DNA from: JBFKQC01 sp041627895
GTDB taxonomy: Bacteria; Pseudomonadota; Alphaproteobacteria; Rhodobacterales; Rhodobacteraceae
Length of the DNA: 41,627 bases
Direction of reading: 5' to 3'
Assembly: GCA_041627895.1 (NCBI GenBank)
Contig: JBFKQC010000032.1
Location: forward strand, 1-41,627
Shown: positions 21,641-29,233 of the stretch, piece after piece
Position numbering within the stretch: position 1 is the stretch's first letter
Layout: each line of letters begins with the position of its first letter
Made by a program: the position numbers and the translations under genes
The notes under the pieces: generated by a model
Database searches by the model: none
Seen by the model: only the letters and a program-made list of their open reading frames with translations
Told to the model about the DNA's origin: nothing

Positions 21641-22651
21641 TCAGGCGCCGTCCGAATCGTCCGCCTCGCCCTGCACCGGCCGCGCGGCGATCTTCGGCAC
21701 CGACAGCCACAGCGGCGCGCCGGCATCCGGCACCGCGCCGTCGCTGCGGTGCCAGGGCAGGCTCAGGTGCTGGCCGGCGATCAGCACGTCGCAGGTGCCG
21801 CTGCCCGGCACCGCCTGCAGCACGCGGGCCTGAAGCGACAGCGCGGCGTTGCTGGTGCCGGGGCGCTCGAAGGACAGCAGGTAATCCTGCCCCAGCGGGA
21901 TCGCCCAGGTCTCGCCCGCATGCCCCTCGCCCGCAAGCCACAGCCGCAGGTCGCCAAGCGCCAGGTCGATCTGCCCCGGCGCCGTGCCGACGACCCGTCC
22001 CAGAAGCCGCGGCGCCGGCGGGTGCCAGCCGGTCAGCCGCCCGGCCTCGATGCTGAGCGTGCGGTCGGCGAGATAGCTGATCTCGCCCGCCGAATGCGTG
22101 ACATAGACCGCCGGCACGTCAAAACCCGCCACGGCCCGGGCGATATAGGGCATCAGGTCCGCCTTGCGGGCGCGGTCGAGCCCGGTCAGGGGCTCGTCCA
22201 TCAACAGGATGCGCGGACCCGAGGCGAGCGCGCGGCCAAGCGCCACGCGGCGCGCCTCGCCGCCCGACAGCGTCGCGGGCGCGCGGTGCAACAGCGGGCG
22301 CAGGTCCAGCGCCTCGATCACCGCGCCGACCTGCGCGCGCGGCGTGCCGCGGCGCCGGGCGCCGTATTCAAGGTTCTGCGCCACGTTCAGATGCGGAAAC
22401 AGCCGCGCATCCTGGAACACATAGCCGATGCCGCGCGCCGCCGGCGGCAGCCCGGTCCAGTCCTGCCCGGCAAACGTGACGCGGCCCCTGGCGTGGCGTT
22501 CGAGCCCGGCGATCACCCGCAGAAGCGTCGTCTTGCCGCTGCCCGAGGGCCCGGAAAGCGCGGTGATGCCGCTCAGCGGCACCTCGGCCGCGGCCTCCAG
22601 CGCGAATCCGGCAAAGGCCACGCGGATATCGAAGGCCAGGACGTCAGACAC
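21641..22651 (-). CDS. modC: Molybdate ABC transporter ATP-binding protein ModC
   Basis: A 336-residue ABC ATPase that powers molybdate uptake. Walker A GPSGSGKTT (about residues 34-42), YVFQDARLFPHLNVAQNLEY (Q-loop and ModC-typical RLFPHL), signature LSGGEARRVALGRAL (about 127-141), Walker B ILLMDEPLTGLD (about 147-158) and the His switch in YVTHSAGEISYLADR are present. The C-terminal about 90 residues form the Mop-like oxyanion-sensing region. The start is GTG 22651, overlapping the 3' end of modB by 8 bases. The order modA-modB-modC is classical. No ModE-type dyad was recognised upstream of modA. Confidence 0.92.
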   Translation of the reverse strand: MSDVLAFDIRVAFAGFALEAAAEVPLSGITALSGPSGSGKTTLLRVIAGLERHARGRVTFAGQDWTGLPPAARGIGYVFQDARLFPHLNVAQNLEYGARRRGTPRAQVGAVIEALDLRPLLHRAPATLSGGEARRVALGRALASGPRILLMDEPLTGLDRARKADLMPYIARAVAGFDVPAVYVTHSAGEISYLADRTLSIEAGRLTGWHPPAPRLLGRVVGTAPGQIDLALGDLRLWLAGEGHAGETWAIPLGQDYLLSFERPGTSNAALSLQARVLQAVPGSGTCDVLIAGQHLSLPWHRSDGAVPDAGAPLWLSVPKIAARPVQGEADDSDGA

Positions 22652-23315
22652 CGGCCCGCACCGCGCGCTGGTTCATCAGGTAGACCGCGGTCAGCACCAC
22701 GAAGCTGAACACCAGAAGCCCGGCCGAAAGCGCGTGCGCGGTGTCGTAATCCAGCGTCTCGACCGCGGAATAAATCTCGATCGAGATCACCCGCGTCCGG
22801 CCCGGGATGTTGCCGCCCACCATCAGCACCACGCCGAACTCGCCGATCGTGTGGGCAAAGCTCAGGACCGCGGCGGTCAGCACGCCGCGCCGCGCCAGCG
22901 GCAGCGCGACGGTCCGGAACGCATCCCAGCGCGAGGCGCCAAGCGTGGCGGCGGCCTCCATCATGCCGCGCCCGACCGACTGGAACGCGCCCTGCAGCGG
23001 CTGCACGGCGAAGGGCATCGAATAGAACAGCGAGGCCACGACGAGGCCCGAGAACGAGAATGTCAGCGCCTCGCCGGTCAGCCGCACCCAAAGCCCGCCA
23101 AGCGGCCTGTCGGGGCTCATCAGGATCAGCAGGTAGAATCCCAGCACCGTCGGCGGCAGCACCAGCGGCAGCGCGGTCAGCGCCTCGATCGCGGGCTTCA
23201 GCCGCGACCTGGTGTTGGCCAGCCACCAGGCGATCGGCGTCGCGATCACCAGAAGGATCAGCGTGGTCAGGCCGGCAAGCTGCAAGGTCAGCCAGATCGG
23301 ACCCGAGAACGCCAT
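22644..23315 (-). CDS. modB: Molybdate ABC transporter permease ModB
   Basis: A 223-residue inner-membrane permease with five to six hydrophobic segments (for example LAGLTTLILLVIATPIAWWL and LPLVLPPTVLGFYLLILM, the latter a strong ModB signature). The coupling loop EAAATLGASRWDAFRTVALP (about residues 125-144) matches the EAA motif of binding-protein-dependent permeases; SFAHTIGEFGVVLMVGGNIP (about 156-175) is another hallmark. The ATG at 23315 overlaps the modA TGA by one base (TGATG), and the 3' end overlaps modC by 8 bases. It should form the homodimeric channel through which ModA-bound molybdate (or tungstate) passes. Confidence 0.93.
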   Translation of the reverse strand: MAFSGPIWLTLQLAGLTTLILLVIATPIAWWLANTRSRLKPAIEALTALPLVLPPTVLGFYLLILMSPDRPLGGLWVRLTGEALTFSFSGLVVASLFYSMPFAVQPLQGAFQSVGRGMMEAAATLGASRWDAFRTVALPLARRGVLTAAVLSFAHTIGEFGVVLMVGGNIPGRTRVISIEIYSAVETLDYDTAHALSAGLLVFSFVVLTAVYLMNQRAVRAGV

Positions 23316-24052
23316 CACGGCAGCCCGTATCCGGCCTCGGCCATCACCTGCCGCGCGAAGGGGCCGGAAAGGTAGTCGAGGAAATCCCGCGCGGCGGCGC
23401 TGGTCGCGGCGCGGTTCAGGATCACCGCGTCCTGCAGGATCGGTTCGTGCAGGTCGTCCGGCACGGTCAGCGACCATAGGCCGCCCTCGTAGGTCAGGAC
23501 CTGGCTCAGCGCCACCAGCCCGAGATCGGCGTTGCCGGTGGCGACGAAGGCGAAGGCCTGCCCGACGCTTTCGCCCAGCACCAGGTCGCGGTTCCAGCCG
23601 GTGCCGCGAAACGCCTCGAGCACGCTGCGCGCGGCGCCGCCATAGGGCGCGACATCCGGATCGGCGATGGCGATCCGCAGCCCGGGGCGCGACAGGATCT
23701 CGTCCAGCGTGCCGGGAGCCACGCTGTCGCGGTGCACCAGCGCCAGGTGGCCGATCGCATAGGTCCGCGGTTCGGTCGCCGCGCGGCCCTCGCGGGCCAG
23801 CCGTTCCGGGCGGTCGGCATCGGCCGACAGGAACAGGTCGAACGGCGCCCCGGCGACGATCTGGGCATAAAGCTTGCCGGTCGAGCCGTGCACGATCGCG
23901 ACCTCGTGGCCGGTTTCGGCGGTGAAGGCGGCGGTGATGTCCTCCAAGGTGGTCAGGAAATTGGCGGCAACGGCCACGGTGATGCCCTCGGCCCGGGCGG
24001 GCATCGCCGACAGGATCGCGGCAAGGGCAAGGGCGAGGACGCGGGCGGACAT
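23315..24052 (-). CDS. modA: Molybdate ABC transporter substrate-binding protein ModA
   Basis: A 245-residue periplasmic molybdate/tungstate receptor (periplasmic-binding fold II). The signal peptide covers about residues 1-21 (VLALALAAILSAMPARA). The mature protein starts EGITVAVAANFLTTLEDITA with the typical AANF oxyanion loop; GSTGKLYAQIVAGAPFDLFL (about 56-75) is the ModA signature including the GSTG ligand-binding Ser/Thr, followed by SADADRPERL. The ATG at 24052 is the first gene of modABC. Together with the mocA-like gene and the molybdenum hydroxylase in this window it points to a cell with an active molybdenum economy. Confidence 0.94.
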   Translation of the reverse strand: MSARVLALALAAILSAMPARAEGITVAVAANFLTTLEDITAAFTAETGHEVAIVHGSTGKLYAQIVAGAPFDLFLSADADRPERLAREGRAATEPRTYAIGHLALVHRDSVAPGTLDEILSRPGLRIAIADPDVAPYGGAARSVLEAFRGTGWNRDLVLGESVGQAFAFVATGNADLGLVALSQVLTYEGGLWSLTVPDDLHEPILQDAVILNRAATSAAARDFLDYLSGPFARQVMAEAGYGLP

Positions 24053-24133
24053 GGCGCCCCGACTAAGGCCGGTTCGCCCCGGATTCGCAAGAGGCAGGCT
24101 GCCGCGGCGCGCCCTGCCCCGTCCTGTCCCGCC

Positions 24134-24169
24134 CGGTCACTCGCCCGGTCAGTCGCGCGGTCAGTCCCC
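24134..24169 (-). repeat. Three 12-base tandem repeats, each with an in-frame TGA
   Basis: On the plus strand the units are CGGTCACTCGCC, CGGTCAGTCGCG and CGGTCAGTCCCC. On the minus strand each contributes a TGA in the reading frame of the methyltransferase gene, whose actual stop (24163-24161) is the first met. Slippage that loses one unit would still leave a stop. Confidence 0.7.
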
Positions 24170-25690
24170 CGGCGGCGCGCCGCCCTCACCCCTGCGCCGG
24201 GCGATGAACGCGTCAAGCTCGGCCAGCCGCTCCGGATCGTGCGGCGGGTCCCGGTGGGCGGCCAGCCGCGCCTGCCAGATCGCGGTGGCGCGCTGGTCGG
24301 CGGTCAGCCCGCCGGCCTCGGACCATTGCCCGAAATTGGCATGGTCCCAGGTCAGCGGCTCGTAGAACGCGGTGTGGAACCGCGCCATCGTGTGCGCCGC
24401 GGCAAAGAAATGCCCGCCGGGCTGCACCTCGCGGATCGCCTCGAAGGCGATCGCCGCCTCGTCCGCCGCGGTCGGGTGGCAAAGCTCGGCCACAATCTGC
24501 AGCATCTCGATGTCGGTGATCAGCTTCTCGTAGCTGTGGGTCAGCCCACCCTCGAGCCATCCGGCCGCGTGGATCACCATGTTGGCGCCGGCCAGCAGGC
24601 AGGCCCACAGGCTGATCTCGGTCTCGTGCGCGGCCTGCACGTCGTTGGCATTCGCCGCCGTGCCGGCGGCCGAGCGCCAGGGCAGGCCGATATGGCGCGC
24701 CAGCTGCCCCGAGCCGAGCGTCGCCTTGACATGTTCCGGCGTGCCGAAGGCCGGCGCGCCCGAGCGCATGTCGACGTTCGAGGCGAAATTGCCGTACATC
24801 ACCGCGCTGCCCGGGCAGGCGAGCTGGCCGAGCGCGATCCCGGCCAGCGCCTCGGCGTGCTGCAGGCACAGCGCCCCGGCCACCGTGACCGGCGCCATCG
24901 CGCCCAACAGGCAGAACGGCGTGATCACCGACATCTGCCGCGCGCGGGCGAAATCAATGATGCCCTGCGCCATCGGCTGGTCGATCTGGCGCGGCGAGTT
25001 GGTGTTGATCACCGTTTTCGTCCAGATACTTGCGGCGAAGTCCTCATGCGAAACGCCGCGGAACAGGCGCAGCATTTCCAGCCCGTCGGCGACCTGCGCC
25101 TTGCCGCGCGAAAAGATGAACGGCGCCTTCGGGCCGGTCAGCAGCTGGTGGCGCATGGTGGCGTAGTGGCGTTCATGCGCGGGAATGTCCTGCGGTTCGA
25201 CCACCGCGTTCTGCATGTGCATCACGTCGAAGCCGGCGACGAGCCGGGTCAGGTCCTGGAAATCGCGCCACGCGCCCGGGCGGCGGCCGCGCAGCCGGTC
25301 GGTTGCGTTCGGACAGCCGGCGCCCGGCAGAAAGACCAGCGCACCGGGGCCGATCCACACGTCGGCCTCCGGCGTGCCGCCGCGGATGGTGAACTCGCCC
25401 GGCGCGCTCGCCAGCGCCGCCCCGACGATCTCGGCGCCGATCCGCACCATCCCGGTCGTGTCGTCGACCAGCGCCCCGGCGGCGCGGAAGATGTCGCGCG
25501 CCTCGGGCAACAGCACCTTCAGCCCCAGCTCTTCCAGCACCCGCAGCGCGCTGGCGTGCAGCGCCGCGACCTCGTCGTCGGAGAACACCCGCTGCGGTGT
25601 GAAGGGATTGCGAAGGCGGCGGTAGTCCGGCGTGCGCACCGGCACGTCGCGGCCCGCGACCCGCGCCGTTCTGCCCCGCCGATCCGCCAT
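24161..25690 (-). CDS. Trimethylamine methyltransferase MttB-family protein (non-pyrrolysine)
   Basis: A 509-residue TIM-barrel protein of the MttB family. True MttB uses pyrrolysine (in-frame TAG) to demethylate trimethylamine; this gene reads through without an internal stop, so it belongs to the non-pyrrolysine branch, whose characterised members (MtgB and relatives) demethylate glycine betaine or related quaternary amines to a corrinoid protein. Typical regions include NPFTPQRVFSDDEVAALHAS near the N-terminus, ILEELG-like VLEELGLKVL, SPRQIDQPMAQGIIDFARA and PFCLLGAMAPVTVAGALCLQ, and the LLAGANMVIHAAGWLEGGLT region. No corrinoid protein or activase gene lies nearby. ATG 25690 has AGGAGG 6 bases upstream; the frame is open to 25756. 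Confidence 0.85.
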   Translation of the reverse strand: MADRRGRTARVAGRDVPVRTPDYRRLRNPFTPQRVFSDDEVAALHASALRVLEELGLKVLLPEARDIFRAAGALVDDTTGMVRIGAEIVGAALASAPGEFTIRGGTPEADVWIGPGALVFLPGAGCPNATDRLRGRRPGAWRDFQDLTRLVAGFDVMHMQNAVVEPQDIPAHERHYATMRHQLLTGPKAPFIFSRGKAQVADGLEMLRLFRGVSHEDFAASIWTKTVINTNSPRQIDQPMAQGIIDFARARQMSVITPFCLLGAMAPVTVAGALCLQHAEALAGIALGQLACPGSAVMYGNFASNVDMRSGAPAFGTPEHVKATLGSGQLARHIGLPWRSAAGTAANANDVQAAHETEISLWACLLAGANMVIHAAGWLEGGLTHSYEKLITDIEMLQIVAELCHPTAADEAAIAFEAIREVQPGGHFFAAAHTMARFHTAFYEPLTWDHANFGQWSEAGGLTADQRATAIWQARLAAHRDPPHDPERLAELDAFIARRRGEGGAPPGD

Positions 25691-25820
25691 GCCGCGCCTC
25701 CTGTCCAGCGGCACGCTCGGACGCGCGGCGCGGGCGCGCGCGCCTGTTTGCGACATCGGCGTCCAAAGGCCGGTCGGACGGCCTTCCGGCAGGGGGAATC
25801 GACGCGCGCTTGCGCGGCGG

Positions 25821-27188
25821 TCAGACCGCGGCGGCCTGGCGGGTGTCGCGGCGGGCGATCAGTTCCTCGGCCACCAGGAACGCCAGTTCCAGCGCCTGGG
25901 ACGCATTCAGCCGCGGGTCGCAGGCGGTATGGTAGCGGTCCGAGAGGTCCTCGTCGGTCACCGCGCGCACGCCGCCGGTGCATTCGGTCACGTCCTGGCC
26001 GGTCATCTCGAAATGCACCCCGCCCGGGATCGTGCCCTCGGCCTTGTGGATGGCGAAGAACTCCTGCACCTCGCGCAGCACGCTCTCGAACGGCCGGGTC
26101 TTGTAGCCGGTGGCCGACTTGATCGTGTTGCCGTGCATCGGGTCGCAGGACCAGACGACGTTGGCGCCCTCTTCCTGCACCGCCTTGATCAGCCGCGGCA
26201 GGTGCTCGCCCACGCTTCCCGCGCCGAACCGCGCGATCAGCGTCAACCGCCCGGCCTCGTTCGCCGGGTTCAGCGTCGCCATCAGCGATTTCAGGTGGCC
26301 CGAGGTCATCGACGGCCCGCATTTCAGCCCGACCGGGTTCTGCACGCCGCGGGCGAATTCCACATGCGCGCCGTCCGGCTGGCGCGTGCGGTCGCCGATC
26401 CAGATCATGTGGCCCGAACCCGCCAACCACTTTCCGCTGGTGGAATCGAGCCGGCAAAGCGCTTCCTCGTATTCCAGCAGCAGCGCCTCGTGGCTGGTGT
26501 AGAAATCGACCGTCGAGAACTCGTGCGTCGTGGCCCCGGTGATCCCGGCCGCCGACATGAAGTCGATCGTGTCCTGGATCCGATTCGCCATGTCGCGGTA
26601 CTTTTCCGCGTCGTCATGGTCGGTAAAGCCCAGCGTCCACTGGTGCACCCGGTGCATGTCGGCGAAGCCGCCGGTCGAGAAGGCGCGCAACAGGTTCAGC
26701 GAGGCCGCAGCCTGGGTATAGGCCTGCAGCATCCGCTGCGGGTCGGGGATGCGGGCATCGGGCGTGAAATCGAAGCCGTTGACGATGTCGCCGCGGTAGC
26801 TCGGCAGTTCCACCTCGCCCTTCTTCTCGGTCGGTGCGCTGCGCGGCTTGGCCATCTGTCCCGCCACGCGGCCGACCTTCACCACCGGCACCTTGGCGCC
26901 GAAGGTCAGGACCATCGCCATCTGCAGGAACACCTTGAACGTGTCGCGCAGGTTGTCGGCCGAGAACTCGGCGAAGCTTTCGGCACAGTCGCCGCCCTGC
27001 AGCAGGAACGCCTCGCCGCGCGCCACCGCGCCGAGCTTTTGCCTGAGCGTGCGCGCCTCGCCGGCAAAGACCAGGGGCGGATAGCGGCGCAATTGCCCCT
27101 CGACCGCGCCGAGCGCCTGGGCGTCGGTATAGTCGGGCATCTGGATCCTCGGCTTCGCACGCCATCCGGCCTTGTCCCAGGTGCTCAT
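25821..27188 (-). CDS. 3-deoxy-7-phosphoheptulonate synthase, class II
   Basis: A 455-residue class II (plant/microbial type) DAHP synthase, which condenses phosphoenolpyruvate and erythrose 4-phosphate in the first step of the shikimate pathway, in the cytoplasm. Segments diagnostic of the class are QMPDYTDAQALGAVEGQLRR (about residues 16-35), LPPLV-like YPPLVFAGEARTLRQKL, FLLQGGDCAESFAEF (about 60-74, with the metal-binding Cys), GRVAGQMAKPRS, LLEYEEAL, SGHMIWIGDRTRQ, NPVGLKCGPSM and WSCDPMHGNT (with the metal-binding His). ATG 27188 has GGAGAG 8 bases upstream. It is divergent from the GlxA-type regulator gene; an intergenic candidate promoter is listed separately. The gene stands alone, as is common for this enzyme. 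Confidence 0.95.
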   Translation of the reverse strand: MSTWDKAGWRAKPRIQMPDYTDAQALGAVEGQLRRYPPLVFAGEARTLRQKLGAVARGEAFLLQGGDCAESFAEFSADNLRDTFKVFLQMAMVLTFGAKVPVVKVGRVAGQMAKPRSAPTEKKGEVELPSYRGDIVNGFDFTPDARIPDPQRMLQAYTQAAASLNLLRAFSTGGFADMHRVHQWTLGFTDHDDAEKYRDMANRIQDTIDFMSAAGITGATTHEFSTVDFYTSHEALLLEYEEALCRLDSTSGKWLAGSGHMIWIGDRTRQPDGAHVEFARGVQNPVGLKCGPSMTSGHLKSLMATLNPANEAGRLTLIARFGAGSVGEHLPRLIKAVQEEGANVVWSCDPMHGNTIKSATGYKTRPFESVLREVQEFFAIHKAEGTIPGGVHFEMTGQDVTECTGGVRAVTDEDLSDRYHTACDPRLNASQALELAFLVAEELIARRDTRQAAAV

Positions 27189-27223
27189 GTCTCTCTCCAG
27201 CGTCAGCGTTGAAACGAGGCCCT

Positions 27224-27252
27224 TCTATACGGACATATGCCGCGGCTGCAAA
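27224..27252 (-). promoter_or_regulatory. Weak candidate promoter of the DAHP synthase gene
   Basis: On the minus strand TTTGCA (27252-27247) and TATAGA (27229-27224) lie 17 bases apart, each with four of six consensus matches. The -35 box overlaps the left arm of an inverted repeat (GCAAAC at 27248-27253, GTTTGC at 27280-27285), which could be a binding site for a regulator. Confidence 0.3.
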
Positions 27253-27374
27253 CTGCCAAAACGGCGAAAACGGATCACGGTTTGCCGCAAGGAGAGGCGA
27301 AATAGCGGCCCGCGGCCCTTGATCGCGCGCGCCAAACCTGTTTCGGTTCCGGTCGGTTGGGAGGATAGCCGCAC

Positions 27375-28379
27375 ATGAAAGCGAGTCGCGAGACGACGGC
27401 ACAGGCGCGCGAGCCGGCAAAGCCGCGCCGCTTCGTCTTTGTTCTGCTGGACAATTTCACCATGCTCTGCTTCTCCTGCGCGCTGGAATCCCTGCGCATC
27501 GCCAACCGCATGGCGGGCCGGACGCTCTATAGCTGGGCGCTGGCCGGCGAGGGCGGCGACGAAGCGCGCTGTTCCGCCGGCACCGGGTTCAAGCTGGACA
27601 TGGATCTCGACGAGTTGACCCGCGAGGACACGATCCTGGTCTGCGGCGGCATCGACGTGCAGGCCGCCACCACCAAGCGGATGCTGAACTGGCTGCGGCG
27701 CGAGGCGCGGCGCGGCGCCACGATCGGCGGGCTCTGCACCGCCGGCTACACCCTGGCCAAGGCCGGGCTGCTGGACGGCAAGAAGGCCACCATCCACTGG
27801 GAGAACCAGGACAGCTTTGCCGAGGAATTCGACGAGGTGGAACTGACCAAGTCGGTCTTCGTGATGGACGGCAACCGGTTCACCACCGCCGGCGGCACCT
27901 CGTCGATCGACCTGATGCTGAAGATCATCGCCGACGACCATGGCGAGGACCTGGCCAACGCGGTGGCCGACCAGCTGATCTATACCTCGATCCGCACCGA
28001 CCAGGACACCCAGCGCCTCAGCGTGCCGACCCGGATCGGCGTGCGGCACCCGAAACTGAGCCAGGTCATCCAGATGATGGAGCAGAATATCGAGGAACCG
28101 GTCAGCCCCTCGATCCTGGCGCAGCGCGTCGGCATGTCGACGCGGCAGCTGGAACGGCTGTTCCGGCGCTACCTGAACCGCTCGCCGAAACGCTATTACA
28201 TGGAACTGCGGCTGCAGAAGGCGCGCAACCTGCTGATGCAGACCGACATGAGCGTGATCAACGTGGCGCTGGCCTGCGGCTTCGCCTCGCCCTCGCATTT
28301 CTCGAAATGCTACCGGGCGCATTACGACACCACGCCCTACCGCGAGCGCGGCAGCCACGCCGCAAGGCTCTCGGTCTGA
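27375..28379 (+). CDS. GlxA/GbdR-like AraC-family transcriptional regulator
   Basis: A 334-residue regulator with an N-terminal DJ-1/PfpI-like (glutamine amidotransferase) domain (about residues 15-190) and a C-terminal AraC helix-turn-helix pair (about 225-325). FVFVLLDNFTMLCFSCALES is the typical first strand; GGLCTAGYTLAKAGLLDGKK (about 118-137) includes the nucleophile-elbow-like Cys, and TIHWENQDSFAEEF follows, as in CdhR/GbdR regulators of carnitine and glycine betaine use. The AraC part shows RVGMSTRQLERLFRRYL, YYMELRLQKARNLL and ACGFASPSHFSKCYRAHY. An MttB-family gene just beyond the DAHP synthase gene makes quaternary-amine control plausible but not proven. Confidence 0.9.
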   Translation: MKASRETTAQAREPAKPRRFVFVLLDNFTMLCFSCALESLRIANRMAGRTLYSWALAGEGGDEARCSAGTGFKLDMDLDELTREDTILVCGGIDVQAATTKRMLNWLRREARRGATIGGLCTAGYTLAKAGLLDGKKATIHWENQDSFAEEFDEVELTKSVFVMDGNRFTTAGGTSSIDLMLKIIADDHGEDLANAVADQLIYTSIRTDQDTQRLSVPTRIGVRHPKLSQVIQMMEQNIEEPVSPSILAQRVGMSTRQLERLFRRYLNRSPKRYYMELRLQKARNLLMQTDMSVINVALACGFASPSHFSKCYRAHYDTTPYRERGSHAARLSV

Positions 28380-28408
28380 TCCGGGCGGGCGCGCGCGGCC
28401 CGCCCGGA
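28380..28408. terminator. Bidirectional GC-rich terminator between convergent genes
   Basis: A perfect 11-base stem, TCCGGGCGGGC (28380-28390) with GCCCGCCCGGA (28398-28408), closes a 7-base loop. It begins right after the TGA of the regulator gene and ends 7 bases from the stop of the convergent gene. No T-run is present, but position and strength support termination in both directions. Confidence 0.7.
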
Positions 28409-28415
28409 CCCGATG

Positions 28416-29078
28416 CTACAGCCCGAGCAGCCGGTGCAACTCGTCCATCGCCGCCTGCGAAAGCTGCCGGCCGCGGGTGAGGGTCTCGAGCGTATCCCCG
28501 ACCTCGTCCTCGGCATCCGCCAGATCGTCCTCGGCCATGTCCAGCGCGTCCTCGGCATCCTCGACGGCCTGGTCATAGGCCGCCTGGTCGGCAAATTCGG
28601 CGTCGATCTCTTCCTGGGTAAGGCCCAGCAGGCGGTCGAGTTCCTCCTGCGCATCGTCGACCTTGCCCTGGGCGTCGGCGAGATCCTCATAGGCCGTGCG
28701 ATAGGCATAAAGCTGTCCCGGCACGCTGTGCGGCGATGCGTTGCGCATGCCGTTGATATTGGCCTTGGCCGCATTCATCCAGCGCATCTCTCGCGCCAGG
28801 TATCCGCGGCCGTTTCCGGTGCCGTTGGTGTGGGAATGCTCGGCGCTCGCACGGCGCTCTGATCCGCGGTTCTTGTCGCCGCCGCGGTTGCCGTTGCCGT
28901 TTCCGTTGCCATTTCCGTTTCCGTTGCCGGCATTGTCGTTGCCGCCGCCGCCGCCATTGCCGCCGCCCTTGGCTTCGGCCGTGTCGAAGCCGACCGGCCC
29001 GACGCTGAACGCGCCGGCCCCGAGCAGCAGCACCGCAAGGCCCGCCGCGCGGGCCAGACTGATCGCAGGTTTCGCCAT
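28416..29078 (-). CDS. Exported Gly-Asn-repeat and coiled-coil protein
   Basis: A 220-residue protein without a recognised family. The N-terminus is a signal peptide (about residues 1-36, ending TAEA). Then follow a glycine-rich stretch (KGGGNGGGGGN), a run of Gly-Asn dipeptides (NGNGNGNGNGNG, about 52-65) encoded by degenerate hexamers, and a basic, Arg/Lys-rich linker. The C-terminal about 110 residues are strongly acidic and heptad-rich (LADAQGKVDDAQEELDRLLG, YDQAVEDAEDALDMAEDDLA), likely a coiled coil; the motif LDRLLGL recurs as LHRLLGL at the very end. ATG 29078 has AAGGA upstream; earlier in-frame starts would break the signal peptide. Charge segregation between the basic linker and acidic helix is notable. 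Confidence 0.7.
   Translation of the reverse strand: MAKPAISLARAAGLAVLLLGAGAFSVGPVGFDTAEAKGGGNGGGGGNDNAGNGNGNGNGNGNGNRGGDKNRGSERRASAEHSHTNGTGNGRGYLAREMRWMNAAKANINGMRNASPHSVPGQLYAYRTAYEDLADAQGKVDDAQEELDRLLGLTQEEIDAEFADQAAYDQAVEDAEDALDMAEDDLADAEDEVGDTLETLTRGRQLSQAAMDELHRLLGL
28888..28929 (-). repeat. Degenerate hexanucleotide repeat encoding Gly-Asn
   Basis: Seven consecutive units of the form TT(G/T)CC(G/A) on the plus strand code for Gly-Asn dipeptides on the minus strand. Because units are 6 bases, gain or loss would lengthen or shorten the linker without shifting the frame. Confidence 0.75.
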
Positions 29079-29233
29079 GGTTGATCCTTCTTTCATTTGG
29101 CGCGACATTCGCGCGAATCCTCCATAGCCAAGTGCATCCGGAGATTCGGGCGATTTCGAGGCAGCGCGCCGGGTTCGGCGGGGACTTGCCAACTCCCGCT
29201 TCCGTCTGCGCGCGATCCTGCTAAGGCCGCCTC

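Noticed and set aside
24161..25690. Pyrrolysine-containing MttB
   Set aside because: The reading frame has no internal TAG and no pyl genes were seen, so it belongs to the non-pyrrolysine branch.
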